Position numbers and translations under genes: made by a program. The notes beneath the pieces are model-generated. The model was not told where the DNA came from and made no database searches. It saw nothing but the letters and a program-made list of their open reading frames with translations. Positions 24,481 through 34,952 of a stretch of DNA of 64,000 bases are shown in pieces. How positions within the stretch are numbered: the stretch's first letter is position 1; each line of letters opens with the position of its first letter. This stretch comes from a virus, in IMG/VR virus record IMGVR_UViG_3300035698_003810, positions 1 to 64,000 of that record; one strand, given 5' to 3'.

Positions 24481-27330
24481 ATGGCTGAGAATTTTTTAAA
24501 ATATACTGAGTTGACATACGATACAATTGATGCTCAAATAAGAGATAAGATTAATGCTGATACGAGATTTGATAATCCTCGTGAGTCTGCTATATTTCAA
24601 ACAATAACAGAAATATTTTCTGGTACGGCAGATTTAGTTAATTATTATATTCAACGTAGAGCAGAAGAATGTTATTTTGATACCGCACAATTAAAATCAT
24701 CAATCATTCTCCTTGCACGTCAATTAGGTTATGTGGTAACACGCCCTCAACCGGCAAAGGCCAAACTTAAAATTGTTTTAGATGGTGATTTTACTGGCGT
24801 ATTTGATACAACAACAGGAGCGGACAATAAAATTCAATTACCATACTATTCTAAATTTTCTCACGGTGGAAATGATTTTGTTTTGATTGACACATTTACA
24901 TATAATGTATCGGATGCGCTTGTTACTGAAATGATTGCCAGTGCTGGTGAATTTGAAAAGAATATAACTAAAGATTCATTTGGAAATGACATTACAATCG
25001 CACAGGGAACTATTAGAGAGAAGACTGTTATTGGTAATAGTAATGTACAAGTGGGTAGTAATTTCCAATCATATAAATTTGAGGATAGAGAATTTTCAAA
25101 TGTTTATGGATATGAGGATTATTTCTTTAATGATGTTACACAAGTGTATGTTGGTAATACAAAAGATGCAACAACAAAATTTCAAATTGATAGACGTTCA
25201 TTGATTAATTGGGAATCATTAGAAAGTAATGATTTGTCAACAGCATCGAAGGTGTGTCTTATTAGAACAACACCGGATGAATATGTTGAACTTATTTTTG
25301 GTGATGGTGCATTTGCAGCCAAAGGTGCATTAACACGAGAAGATAACATATATCTTCAATACTTGGCAACTGATGCTAAAGACGCAAATAAAGTTGGTGT
25401 TATTGATGAGAAAGTAAATTTCTCTGGTAAAGTATTTACAAACACTGGTGTTGAAGTTACAGATATAGTTAAATTTAAATTAAATTCAAACATTACTGGT
25501 GGTGCTGACATAGAAAGTAATGATAGTATTAAATTTTCTGCACCACAGATTTATTATTCATTGGATAGATTGGTTACAAAATCAGATTATATAAACTATC
25601 TGAAGAGCCTTAAATCGCCTATCGATGTTCAGAATGCCATTGCATGGGGTGAACAGGAAGAACGCGACCTTGCGGGCGTATTTGCTGATATAAAGATGTT
25701 TAATGTGTCTCTCTTCTCTGTAGTAGGTAGTCTTTACAATTTGGATGGTAATATCTATACAGTAAGAACACGATATACAGGTCTTAATGAATCAGTTCTT
25801 GATTTAGATTATGACCCGTATTCGATTCACGTACAAAGTTATTTTAATGTATACACACGTCAAGCGATTGCTCATCAATTGAAAAAGTATGAAGTGTTGT
25901 ATTATTATAAACGATTGGTTGGTGGTCAACCGTTAAGTGCATCTCCGGCATATTACAGAGATGGTTATGGTGATAATGGTATTTTTAATTTTCATTATGC
26001 ATCGGATATTGTTGCTAATGCAAGTAATATTTCAACATCTGGAACGGTTACAGTAGACTTTTCATCATTGACAAACGCATCAACAATGAGTGATGTTGCA
26101 GGAAAAATTAATGATGAGATTGCATCATTCAATGATGTTAGAGCAAATACATTTGATAATGCTAATTATAATGCTGTTGCATTTGATAATGGAAGTGATG
26201 CTATTGTTGGGTGGGATAATACAAATGAACGATTTGTATTTACATTTGGTGTAGATTCTCAGAATTATATAACATCTGCGTTTGACCCATTGGCAGGTGA
26301 TTTAAATTTATCACAAACAATTGATACTATTGCCAGTTTAGAAAGTGAAGAGATGAGTGGAGATATAACTGAGGTTATAGGAAATTTAGATACAAGAGCA
26401 CAAATGAATATTAAAAATATTTATGTCTCTCCTATCATTCATAATTTTAATCTTGAAGGTACTGTATATGCTAAACCATTATATGATAAGGAAGCATTAA
26501 GAACTGAGATTAATAATTCTATTTACAGTTGGTTGAATATAAATGCAGATTATAATGAACCAATAAGAATATCAAATATTATTGAGATAATAGAAAGACA
26601 CCCGGGTATTGTTCATGCTAATTTAAAAATCACACCGGAAGATATAACTGCTGGTGTTAATAATAAAAATAATAAATATTATTATGGATGGCAAGACCAA
26701 ACAGTAAATCCATATGGTGGAGAAATCGGAACTATAATTCTTTTATATTTACATAATTTTTTAAATAACACAAGTACATTCAAATCTATTGATGAAGTTA
26801 GAACATTTTATAATATGGGAACGGTTACATTATTATGGAACGGACTTCCAATACAAATACCAGTTGGTGAAGCATACACATTGGAAAATAAAAAATACTA
26901 TTTACACAATTATATAAATGAAAGAAATTTCATGAATAAATTTTTAAAAGATTTATTTGATTTTTTGTTAAATAAAGCAGAAACTCAACCAAATCCTGCG
27001 GTTGGTCAAGACGCGAATGGTTATACATATATGAGTGTTAATGGTTCAATTGTAGTTAACTATAGAAGATTTATTGGATATAATAGTTCACAAAGTTTAT
27101 TCAATTCATTTAATAGATTTTATGCTGTGACAGCAGATAGTGATTTTATAAAATCAGTAACAAAAATTCATAAGGACTTATCTTACATTATAAAATTAAA
27201 TATGATTGACAGTCATGGAAATATTGATGTTGAATATGATGATGAAGATAATTTTGTACGAGGTGGGTATTCTCTTGGTTCTGAAATTGTGAAACTGAAT
27301 TTACAACCACTTAAATATGAATACAAATAA
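24481..27330 (+). CDS. 6: Baseplate wedge protein gp6/gpJ-like, 949 aa
   Basis: The N-terminus has the gp6 pattern (TRFDNPRESAIFQTITEIFS, VNYYIQRRAEECYFDTAQLK, SIILLARQLGYVVTRPQPAK), then a beta region with VELIFGDGAFAAKGAL and GGADIESNDSIKFSAPQIYY and RLVTKSDYINYLKS. The C-terminal domain includes INNSIYSWLNINADYNEPIR and a wedge end. It is much longer than T4 gp6 (660): an inserted Ser/Asn-rich domain lies around residues 515-625, and there is extra sequence at the C-terminus. Adjacent to gp25, which is its structural partner. Confidence 0.9.
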   Translation: MAENFLKYTELTYDTIDAQIRDKINADTRFDNPRESAIFQTITEIFSGTADLVNYYIQRRAEECYFDTAQLKSSIILLARQLGYVVTRPQPAKAKLKIVLDGDFTGVFDTTTGADNKIQLPYYSKFSHGGNDFVLIDTFTYNVSDALVTEMIASAGEFEKNITKDSFGNDITIAQGTIREKTVIGNSNVQVGSNFQSYKFEDREFSNVYGYEDYFFNDVTQVYVGNTKDATTKFQIDRRSLINWESLESNDLSTASKVCLIRTTPDEYVELIFGDGAFAAKGALTREDNIYLQYLATDAKDANKVGVIDEKVNFSGKVFTNTGVEVTDIVKFKLNSNITGGADIESNDSIKFSAPQIYYSLDRLVTKSDYINYLKSLKSPIDVQNAIAWGEQEERDLAGVFADIKMFNVSLFSVVGSLYNLDGNIYTVRTRYTGLNESVLDLDYDPYSIHVQSYFNVYTRQAIAHQLKKYEVLYYYKRLVGGQPLSASPAYYRDGYGDNGIFNFHYASDIVANASNISTSGTVTVDFSSLTNASTMSDVAGKINDEIASFNDVRANTFDNANYNAVAFDNGSDAIVGWDNTNERFVFTFGVDSQNYITSAFDPLAGDLNLSQTIDTIASLESEEMSGDITEVIGNLDTRAQMNIKNIYVSPIIHNFNLEGTVYAKPLYDKEALRTEINNSIYSWLNINADYNEPIRISNIIEIIERHPGIVHANLKITPEDITAGVNNKNNKYYYGWQDQTVNPYGGEIGTIILLYLHNFLNNTSTFKSIDEVRTFYNMGTVTLLWNGLPIQIPVGEAYTLENKKYYLHNYINERNFMNKFLKDLFDFLLNKAETQPNPAVGQDANGYTYMSVNGSIVVNYRRFIGYNSSQSLFNSFNRFYAVTADSDFIKSVTKIHKDLSYIIKLNMIDSHGNIDVEYDDEDNFVRGGYSLGSEIVKLNLQPLKYEYK

Positions 27331-27342
27331 TTGGAGTTATAA

Positions 27343-30339
27343 ATGGCAATAGATTTTATAAACATATATGTTGATTTGGAACGGGCAACGGATGCATCTG
27401 GTATCACCGATTCATTGGGATTTATCCAATGTAACAGTGATAGTCCTGCGGGTACAACAACAAACCCATTGACTCTGGAACAATTCAGAACATATTTAAA
27501 ATATAATCATGTTAGAAAAACTCAAAACTTTTTTCTTAAAGGTAAAGTTGTTATTAATTTTTCTACAGGTGAACATAAAAATTCACATTTAAATACTGGT
27601 GTTTTATTTGAAACACCACATCATGGTGGAGATATACAAATAACAAATTGGGTAAATCCTGTGGATGATTTAGATTATCCTTGGAGTGTTATTGTGAGTG
27701 CATCTGAAGATGAAATTGATTATTGTAGTGTTATTACGAATAATGATAATGTTGAATTTAAAAATGGTGAAATAGAAATCACAGATACATATAAAAGACT
27801 TCAATTTGGAACATATTATAATGGTTTTGATGAAGATTTAGATAATGATAATAATACGTTAGCACTTGCCAATATGAAATTATACACAGAGGCTCTGGCA
27901 GATTTGTATGGCTATTGGTCATTAACATTTGCAAATTACAAATCATTAATTGTTGTTGGTTCTATTTTAAGTAATAAAACATTAATTGGTAGTATTATTG
28001 TAGAAAATAATTTCACCAATGATATGATTTGTTATTTTATCAATGATGTGTTTTATAATTTTAAATATATGATTGGTAATCCTGTTGATGATAATACACC
28101 TAAAATAAATGCAAAGGTAAAACAATCATCATTTACAAGTTCATTGAGTACGTTTTCTACAATAAATATACCTAAATGGATGTATAATATTTTTGATTTG
28201 GAAGATATGGTTGAAACTAACAATATTCAATTTGATTGGGGTGGAGCGAGTGCATGTGAAGAATCATTTGTAAATTTAAGTCAATCGGCAAACTTTAATT
28301 ATTTAGACCCGGAGGGTTGGGTTGATATATCTGTATCAGGTGTGATGAACACACGTAATTATGATGGTGTTATTACAAAAGAATATGCCACACCACAACT
28401 AACTACGTTTACAAAAGTTAGAGATGGTATAGGTGCATTGACATTTGGTTTGATGACTACACCATATATATCAGCAACAATGGATGGGACATTAGCAACG
28501 GTTGGTGATTTGAGTGGTTCTGTTTACGATTCTTTATATTTACCATCTTATTATAAGTGGTATTGGGGTGAATTATATGGAGATTTTAATGTAGAATTAA
28601 CATCAGCAACTGATGAATTTAGTGCAACACATGATTATTTAAGTCCGGGAAGTCATATTATTAATGTTGGTGCTATTTCTCATAATAATTGGTATGATAT
28701 AGGGTCATCTATATCTGTTAGTGTATTATTTACGTCGGCAAGTTACGATTATATATTGTTAAGAACATCGGCTTCATGTTTTGATGGTAACACCGATATA
28801 CAATCATATGAAATTATACAAGGAAATAATGTTTTATCGGCATATACATTTGATGATATCATAGTGTCAGCGGTAAATACAAGTCCATATGATAATAATA
28901 CTAAAATTTATAAATATGCTGGTGTTGATTGGAATGAGGGTTTAGGGTTTATTCAGTTATATTATTGGGAAGATACAGTTATTGGAGATTTTGTGTACCC
29001 GGATGGATATTTTGTAGAAAAAAATAAATACATATCTTCTGGACATCATCACGTATATTTTGGAACAAGATTGGATGATGATACTTTGAGTGGGTCATAC
29101 TTACCACTTAAACTTTATGATAGACCTCAAACCACATACTATGTAGATTTGGATGAATATTATGAAACTAATGGTAATAAATGGATTTACAAACAAACTG
29201 GAATATATGATACATTTGAAAATGGTTCTATTGATACTGGGTGGAGTGTTTCATTTAAAGGTGTTTATACTGTAGTTGATATGTGGGGAAGTAATTGTGC
29301 ATCAAATGGTATTGTGGATTTAATATCAGACCCGGTGTATTGGAATTTTGATTATGAATGGGAATTTGCAAGAACAGAAAAAGATAATATTCCACATTTT
29401 CTTATAAAGTCAATATCAAATGATGTATTGAAAGTAGCGTGGGATTTTGAAAATGATGTTATACAACTATTTCATTATGGTACTCAATATAATATAAAAT
29501 ACAATATGTCAAAGTTGGGGTATGTGAAGGATTTGAGGTGTCCTAATTCGTTAAGATTTTTACCAATTAGAGTTGTGCATTTACCAGAAAGTGATTTTGG
29601 TGATGGGTTATTGCATATATATGTTAAGTTTGGTGATGAATGGGTTGATTACACTGGAGTGCTCAATGGTGCAGGTATTGAAGAAGAAGATAAACGATTG
29701 TTTATGGAAGTATCTACTGACACAACAACGGGATTTAGGTATATCAAATTACAATCACAATGTGGTCTTCCATATTTAAATGGTTCGGAAGATTTACCAT
29801 TGACATATATAGAATTTTATAGAATGACTACATTTGATGATTTGGGTGATTTTGATAATGCAATACCAACGGCAGATTATAAATCTATATTTAAAATGAA
29901 AAATTATAGAAGGGTGTTAAGACCGTATGATATATTGGAATATAAATATTTTGAAATTGATGCATGGGATATGGCTATATATGGCCCGTGGATGTTGATG
30001 TATGATATCCATTTTAGTAATCCTATGAGGGGTACACTCACTAAGGTATCATGGCAAAATACAAAATTGTCAAATGGTATTATTTATAATATAAAAGAAG
30101 AAACATCGGAAGGTAAATATGTCCCGAATATTGAATTATCATTTATGTATGATATGTATATTGTGTGGAATTCTCCTTTTATATGTCCAACGTGTGATAA
30201 TAATTCAATATATCATGGATTTATCAGAATAATGACAGATGAAGTTCCAAATAGACCATATAGAAGTTTATTTGTAGATAATATTGGTGGGACTATAAAA
30301 TCAGAACGTGGTTTTGTAATGTACAACGAAGATGGATAA
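27343..30339 (+). CDS. Large beta-rich tail/fibre protein, 998 aa
   Basis: I do not recognise a family. The protein is beta-rich with few charged helices. The first 280 residues have short repeats of the type seen in right-handed beta-helices (IDYCSVITNNDNVEFKNGEI, LIGSIIVENNFTND). The middle is rich in Ser-Ala (for example TSATDEFSATHDYLSPG) and aromatic residues. Near the C-terminus there is a CPTC pair and RGFVMYNEDG. T4 gp7 has a similar size and follows gp6, but I see no sequence reason to equate them. Likely a baseplate-peripheral or receptor-binding component. Confidence 0.6.
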   Translation: MAIDFINIYVDLERATDASGITDSLGFIQCNSDSPAGTTTNPLTLEQFRTYLKYNHVRKTQNFFLKGKVVINFSTGEHKNSHLNTGVLFETPHHGGDIQITNWVNPVDDLDYPWSVIVSASEDEIDYCSVITNNDNVEFKNGEIEITDTYKRLQFGTYYNGFDEDLDNDNNTLALANMKLYTEALADLYGYWSLTFANYKSLIVVGSILSNKTLIGSIIVENNFTNDMICYFINDVFYNFKYMIGNPVDDNTPKINAKVKQSSFTSSLSTFSTINIPKWMYNIFDLEDMVETNNIQFDWGGASACEESFVNLSQSANFNYLDPEGWVDISVSGVMNTRNYDGVITKEYATPQLTTFTKVRDGIGALTFGLMTTPYISATMDGTLATVGDLSGSVYDSLYLPSYYKWYWGELYGDFNVELTSATDEFSATHDYLSPGSHIINVGAISHNNWYDIGSSISVSVLFTSASYDYILLRTSASCFDGNTDIQSYEIIQGNNVLSAYTFDDIIVSAVNTSPYDNNTKIYKYAGVDWNEGLGFIQLYYWEDTVIGDFVYPDGYFVEKNKYISSGHHHVYFGTRLDDDTLSGSYLPLKLYDRPQTTYYVDLDEYYETNGNKWIYKQTGIYDTFENGSIDTGWSVSFKGVYTVVDMWGSNCASNGIVDLISDPVYWNFDYEWEFARTEKDNIPHFLIKSISNDVLKVAWDFENDVIQLFHYGTQYNIKYNMSKLGYVKDLRCPNSLRFLPIRVVHLPESDFGDGLLHIYVKFGDEWVDYTGVLNGAGIEEEDKRLFMEVSTDTTTGFRYIKLQSQCGLPYLNGSEDLPLTYIEFYRMTTFDDLGDFDNAIPTADYKSIFKMKNYRRVLRPYDILEYKYFEIDAWDMAIYGPWMLMYDIHFSNPMRGTLTKVSWQNTKLSNGIIYNIKEETSEGKYVPNIELSFMYDMYIVWNSPFICPTCDNNSIYHGFIRIMTDEVPNRPYRSLFVDNIGGTIKSERGFVMYNEDG

Positions 30340-30351
30340 GAGGGGAAATAA

Positions 30352-32130
30352 ATGTCAGTATATTATATAAATAAATTCAATAGTGTTGGTGGTATATATC
30401 CATATACACGACCAGAAGATGGCGCAAAAAATTTTTATGAGTTGGTGAAAAACCCAAACACAAAAGTTAATTATCAACATGGTGATAGTATTAGAGTGTA
30501 TAATCCGTGTGGTGGTGGTATTTGTGAAGTTGATGACACGGCTAATGATATTGAATTCAATAAAGAAGTTTCAATACTTCCTCACTCACCAAATAATGGT
30601 GTTATCATAAAATTAAAAAGTGATGGACAAGGATTAAAATTTTATAGAGGTGCATCAAAATCTGTTATAAGTGGATTAAGATTTACAAAGGAAACATTTA
30701 ATGGTGGTTCATTGATATATGGTGATGACGTTATATCTCTTTTGATAACTGATTGTGAGTTTGTTGCATCAACGGTTACTAATAATGGTATTTCTATTAA
30801 TTTGAATAATTGTCAACATGCATTAATTACTCGTTCATATATTGAAGCACCGATATATTCACTTGGTTATGCTGTGACATTGGATAATTGTCATAATTGT
30901 ACTGTATCATTTAATGGGATTAATTTGAATGCCGGAGCTGGTATTGGTGTTAATTGTATTACTAATGTAGAATCAGTTGGTAATTATATTGGTGCGAATG
31001 TTGTTTACAATATGGGTGCGGGGTCAATTGCTATTAATTTAGATGGAAAATTTAATAGCACTGGTTTAATGTATAATGTACTACGTCTTGCTGGAACAAA
31101 TTCATATGGTGTTATTGCCTCTATTCCTGTAAACTATGGTAATGATATTGGAATAAAAAATAATGTTTTTATTTTTGAAGAAGATTCAAGTGCATTGTTT
31201 GGATTATATATACCTGATTTTGGTGTTAATGCTACGTCAATGTATGATATTACAAATAATATATTTTATAATGAAACTACTTCAAATATAAAATTTGCAT
31301 ATGCATTGAGTGTTAGTGTCGATGTAGGAAGAAGTGTGGTGAATTATAATGTATTTGATAGATTCGATTCAAATAATATATATTTTTGGGGTGGTAATCC
31401 AAATACGCTATCAGCAATGGGAAGTAGAACATATACTGATATAGACCCACAATTATTGTATTATTATGATGATTCACCACCACAACCATATTCAATCACT
31501 GCGGTAGAATCATATCAATGTTCTGCATCATCTCAAACTCTTGGTTTGGGGCATTACCATGAACACATTGGAATGTTTGGTCAATTTTATAATGTTGGAT
31601 ATCCATATTGTAATTTTATTGATACGGTGACACATGAACTTGGGTCGGTAAGATTGGAAGCTGATAGCGCACACTTTACGTTTTTTAATAGTACATTTAC
31701 AGAATCAAAGGAAAATGTCAATTTAAATTATAGAAAATTTTATACGAGTGGTGACGTTTATGAAAATCAATATTCTTGGGAGTCAAGTGCAGCGGGTGAT
31801 TTTCCATTCACATCACAGAATCATTTATATAATAAAGATTTAATATATGTAATAACAAATAAAGATGAGCTTGAACCGTTCGATGGTATCTTTTGTCCAG
31901 CTAATCCGGGGTATGATTTTAGTGCTTATTCTGGATATGAAACTGGAATTTTTGGATTCTCAAGAGCAGAATATATAAATACTTGTATAAGTGAACCATG
32001 TATCATTATAGATGATATATACGCAGAATTTATATGGATTGATGAAATCAATGCAGCATATGTATTCCAAGATGCAATAAACCCACCGTGTGTTGATGAT
32101 GCACCGGTTTCTGCACCTATGGAATATTAA
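30352..32130 (+). CDS. Beta-helix tail spike/fibre protein, 592 aa
   Basis: Starts MSVYYINKFNSVGGIYPYTR with a GDSIRVYN strand. Residues 80-320 have pectate-lyase-like parallel beta-helix repeats (SVISGLRFTKE, LLITDCEFVAS, HALITRSYIEAP, NCTVSFNGINLN, GIKNNVFIFEE, DITNNIFYNE). Such repeats are typical of receptor-binding spikes, some of which cut host polysaccharide; no catalytic residues can be assigned by eye. The C-terminal 270 residues differ and may be a head-binding or trimerisation part. Confidence 0.7.
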   Translation: MSVYYINKFNSVGGIYPYTRPEDGAKNFYELVKNPNTKVNYQHGDSIRVYNPCGGGICEVDDTANDIEFNKEVSILPHSPNNGVIIKLKSDGQGLKFYRGASKSVISGLRFTKETFNGGSLIYGDDVISLLITDCEFVASTVTNNGISINLNNCQHALITRSYIEAPIYSLGYAVTLDNCHNCTVSFNGINLNAGAGIGVNCITNVESVGNYIGANVVYNMGAGSIAINLDGKFNSTGLMYNVLRLAGTNSYGVIASIPVNYGNDIGIKNNVFIFEEDSSALFGLYIPDFGVNATSMYDITNNIFYNETTSNIKFAYALSVSVDVGRSVVNYNVFDRFDSNNIYFWGGNPNTLSAMGSRTYTDIDPQLLYYYDDSPPQPYSITAVESYQCSASSQTLGLGHYHEHIGMFGQFYNVGYPYCNFIDTVTHELGSVRLEADSAHFTFFNSTFTESKENVNLNYRKFYTSGDVYENQYSWESSAAGDFPFTSQNHLYNKDLIYVITNKDELEPFDGIFCPANPGYDFSAYSGYETGIFGFSRAEYINTCISEPCIIIDDIYAEFIWIDEINAAYVFQDAINPPCVDDAPVSAPMEY

Positions 32131-32149
32131 ATTAACTGGAGGACTAATA

Positions 32150-34066
32150 ATGTCAACAAGTGCAACAAGACGAATTTTACATATAGCAACTGATAATCTT
32201 TCAGATTTGAAAGATAAACAATTTGGTAATGCATTAAGTGCATTTTCATATTACAAGACTCCAACTTTACCATCACATTGGGGTGCTAAAGATATATATA
32301 GTCAAGTGCAACATTTTGCATCATGGGATAAGAGTGTCGTATTTGACAAATTATATCTTGGTGGGGATGGTGTATCGAATGGCCCGATAACAATAGCCCG
32401 TGGTGCATCTGATGATGAACCTGTGGAGGGTACAACAAGAGCGGATAATTCTATTAATATTGGTAGGGGTTCTGGTATTAATATGGTAGACTCTGCTGGT
32501 CATATCAACATCGGTGATTTCACAGGTGCGGAGTCAAGAGGTGGTTCTGGTATATATGCTCAAAATGTTAATATTGGTTATTACACTGCTTTGTTTACAA
32601 ATGGTCAAGGTAATGTTAACATTGGAAGCACGGTTGCACATCAGATGATAGGTAATTATAATGTTTATGTTGGAATCAATGCCGGTATATACACGTCGGG
32701 GGATAGTAATTCTTTAATTGGAAATGGTGCTGCAAATTATTTTGATGGTAGCAATAATGTTGGTATTGGTAAAGATATTCTTTTTTATGCTAAAGGTAAC
32801 AATAATGCGGCATTTGGTGAAGGGAGTCTGTCATTTTCAGATACAAATTACACTGTGTCAATTGGGTATAGTGCTGGTTATTTTATGGAGTCTACATCTG
32901 GTTCGGTATTAATAGGGCGTGGTTCTGGTATGTATACATCAGGGAATTGTAATACTATTATTGGTGTTGATTCAGGTTCAACGGTATCTGGTGATGATAA
33001 TTTAGTGATTGGTAGAGGTATGGGTTTTAATATTGTTGGTCAAGATAATATTTATGTTGGTAGAGATGGTGTGTTTGCTACAAGTGGTAGTGGAAATATT
33101 GTATTTGGACATGGAGCATTTGTTCCAGTTTTGCCTCAACCTGATGTTGGTAAAGTTAAACGTGAAACTTGTGTTGTTATTGGACGATACGCAGCGGAAG
33201 TAGTTTCTAACGATTCAATAGATTCTATTTGTATTGGGAACCATGCATGTGCATCTGCATCAACGATGGATAGAGTGGTTGGTATTGGTAAAGATGTATT
33301 TGGAAATGGTGGTGTAATAACTGACAATGTGGCAATAGGAACAAGTGCCGGATATTACTCATCTCATTATAATAGTGTTTTGGTTGGATTGAATGCTGGT
33401 GCTGAAGGTGGGCATATATCTGGGGAATTAATTGCTATTGGGTCAAGAGCCGGATACAAATCAAATTCATATAGAACGATTGCTATTGGTGAAGATGCCG
33501 GTGCAAATTGTCCTTCTGGCCTTGCTGTTGGTACATTCATTGGTAGTGAAGCAGGTAGATACGGACAAATGAATGACTGTTTGGCAATTGGGGAACAAGC
33601 CGGATATGGTGCCTCTGCGGTTGACAGTATGTTTATTGGTGAGCTTGCAGGAAAAAATTCTACTGGTGGGAATTGCGTTTTCATTGGTGAGACTGCCGGA
33701 GAAAATAATACTGAAAATAATAAATTTGCAATTACAAATGGAAGTGCCATTTTATTGAGTGGTGACTTTACAACTAAAGAAGTTATTATTGACCACGTAA
33801 AATTTCCAAGAACTAATGAACCAACGGTTGTAGATGGACATGCATATATATTTGCATCAGCAGCTGGGGCATTTGGTTCACAAACAGAATTGTATGTTGA
33901 AGATAGTCAATCTAACATAACAAGAATTTCTCCCCATAATGATGAAGGGGATTGGGAATATTTTTCTCGTAATAGAAATACAGGAAAAACAATTAAAATT
34001 AATATGGAAAAATTTATCCGTAAGATGGAAGATTTTACTGGTGAAAAATTTATAGAGGAATTATAA
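32150..34066 (+). CDS. Tail fibre protein with about 20 IG-x-x-AG repeats, 638 aa
   Basis: ATG 32150 is seven bases after GGAGG (32138-32142); the frame is open from 32090 but that part overlaps the previous gene. Between residues about 100 and 530 the chain repeats a unit of roughly 14-20 residues ending in N-x-x-IG-x-x-[AS]-G (for example NVYVGINAG, SVLIGRGSG, NVAIGTSAG, CVFIGETAG). This is the left-handed roll or trimeric-adhesin head style found in fibres and YadA-like adhesins. The C-terminus is helical. It is preceded by a beta-helix spike and followed by three small beta proteins. Confidence 0.72.
   Translation: MSTSATRRILHIATDNLSDLKDKQFGNALSAFSYYKTPTLPSHWGAKDIYSQVQHFASWDKSVVFDKLYLGGDGVSNGPITIARGASDDEPVEGTTRADNSINIGRGSGINMVDSAGHINIGDFTGAESRGGSGIYAQNVNIGYYTALFTNGQGNVNIGSTVAHQMIGNYNVYVGINAGIYTSGDSNSLIGNGAANYFDGSNNVGIGKDILFYAKGNNNAAFGEGSLSFSDTNYTVSIGYSAGYFMESTSGSVLIGRGSGMYTSGNCNTIIGVDSGSTVSGDDNLVIGRGMGFNIVGQDNIYVGRDGVFATSGSGNIVFGHGAFVPVLPQPDVGKVKRETCVVIGRYAAEVVSNDSIDSICIGNHACASASTMDRVVGIGKDVFGNGGVITDNVAIGTSAGYYSSHYNSVLVGLNAGAEGGHISGELIAIGSRAGYKSNSYRTIAIGEDAGANCPSGLAVGTFIGSEAGRYGQMNDCLAIGEQAGYGASAVDSMFIGELAGKNSTGGNCVFIGETAGENNTENNKFAITNGSAILLSGDFTTKEVIIDHVKFPRTNEPTVVDGHAYIFASAAGAFGSQTELYVEDSQSNITRISPHNDEGDWEYFSRNRNTGKTIKINMEKFIRKMEDFTGEKFIEEL
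32450..33735 (+). repeat. Degenerate IG-x-x-AG protein repeats in the fibre gene
   Basis: About 20 imperfect copies of a 42-60 base unit encode the N-x-x-IG-x-x-[AS]-G motif. The DNA copies are strongly diverged while the amino-acid pattern is kept, so the array is old and maintained at protein level. One interruption lies near 33090-33240. Confidence 0.65.
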
Positions 34067-34515
34067 TGGCTGGTTTAATTGATGATAAAGATAAAAATAG
34101 ATTTACAAGACAATTGGAGATAAATCCAAGTGGTACTAACGGATTGTATTTTATGTTATCTGCTGGAGATACATACGGTGCTGATATTTATGGGGATGTT
34201 CAAATATTTTCATTTGTTAGTATTAATTCAGTAGCTATAGCCGTTGGCAGTAGATATGAAGGTGGTTCATACTTTTTAAGTGCTAATGGGCAATTGACTA
34301 ATAGTGATTTTGGTACGACAAGTGCATCTGTACATGAGAATGGTTCGCAGTTAACAGTAACGGTTCAATCATATAGTATGTATGGTATTATGGAAATTTT
34401 ATTTACAAATGCTAATGCGACTGATATTATGACGGTGGTTACTAATATAGAATTTCAAAATGTTATGTATGATGCTTACATGGTTGAAGTTCCAGACCCA
34501 CCATCATTACCATAG
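34066..34515 (+). CDS. Small beta-rich virion protein, copy 1 of 3, 149 aa
   Basis: ATG overlaps the stop of the fibre gene (TAATG). N-terminus LIDDKDKNRFTRQLEI contains the DD-x-RFT motif shared by the next two genes. The rest alternates strand-like segments (IFSFVSINSVAIAVGSRYEG, SQLTVTVQSYSMYGIMEIL). Probably a small jelly-roll or beta-sandwich appended to the fibre apparatus. Function unknown. Confidence 0.6.
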   Translation: MAGLIDDKDKNRFTRQLEINPSGTNGLYFMLSAGDTYGADIYGDVQIFSFVSINSVAIAVGSRYEGGSYFLSANGQLTNSDFGTTSASVHENGSQLTVTVQSYSMYGIMEILFTNANATDIMTVVTNIEFQNVMYDAYMVEVPDPPSLP

Positions 34516-34523
34516 GAGAAATA

Positions 34524-34943
34524 ATGGCAATAGGAAGTCGTATAGATGATATATTATTGAGTAGATTTACAAAGAGAATGGCGATAGCAAATGCATCGGC
34601 ATATACTCTTACATTTACTAATACATGGGGATTCACAACGTGGGCTGCTGGTGTTGAGGTGAAAGTTGCTTTACATAGACCAAGTGTTAGTGCTACAAAT
34701 CTTGGTTCTTATTGGATTGGTGGTACATTTGTTATTAGTGGTGGTGTTTTTATAGAATCTGATATTACAATAAGAAGAGAAAGTTGTACATTGAGTGGTG
34801 ATTTTGATGCAATTTTTGCTGTGAATAGTACTGATAACAAATCAATAGATATTGCATTGACAAATGGTGGTGCTGATTGTAGTGCCGTGTGTAATGTAGA
34901 ATTTTATACAGCTTATGGATATACTATAAGCGCATCACCATAG
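34524..34943 (+). CDS. Small beta-rich virion protein, copy 2 of 3, 139 aa
   Basis: N-terminus SRIDDILLSRFTKRMAIANA repeats the DD-x(n)-RFT motif of its neighbours. All-beta sequence with one cysteine pair near the end (CSAVCNVEFYT). TAGGAG precedes the start. Likely arose by tandem duplication from a neighbour, followed by strong divergence. Confidence 0.6.
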   Translation: MAIGSRIDDILLSRFTKRMAIANASAYTLTFTNTWGFTTWAAGVEVKVALHRPSVSATNLGSYWIGGTFVISGGVFIESDITIRRESCTLSGDFDAIFAVNSTDNKSIDIALTNGGADCSAVCNVEFYTAYGYTISASP

Positions 34944-34952
34944 GAGAAAATA

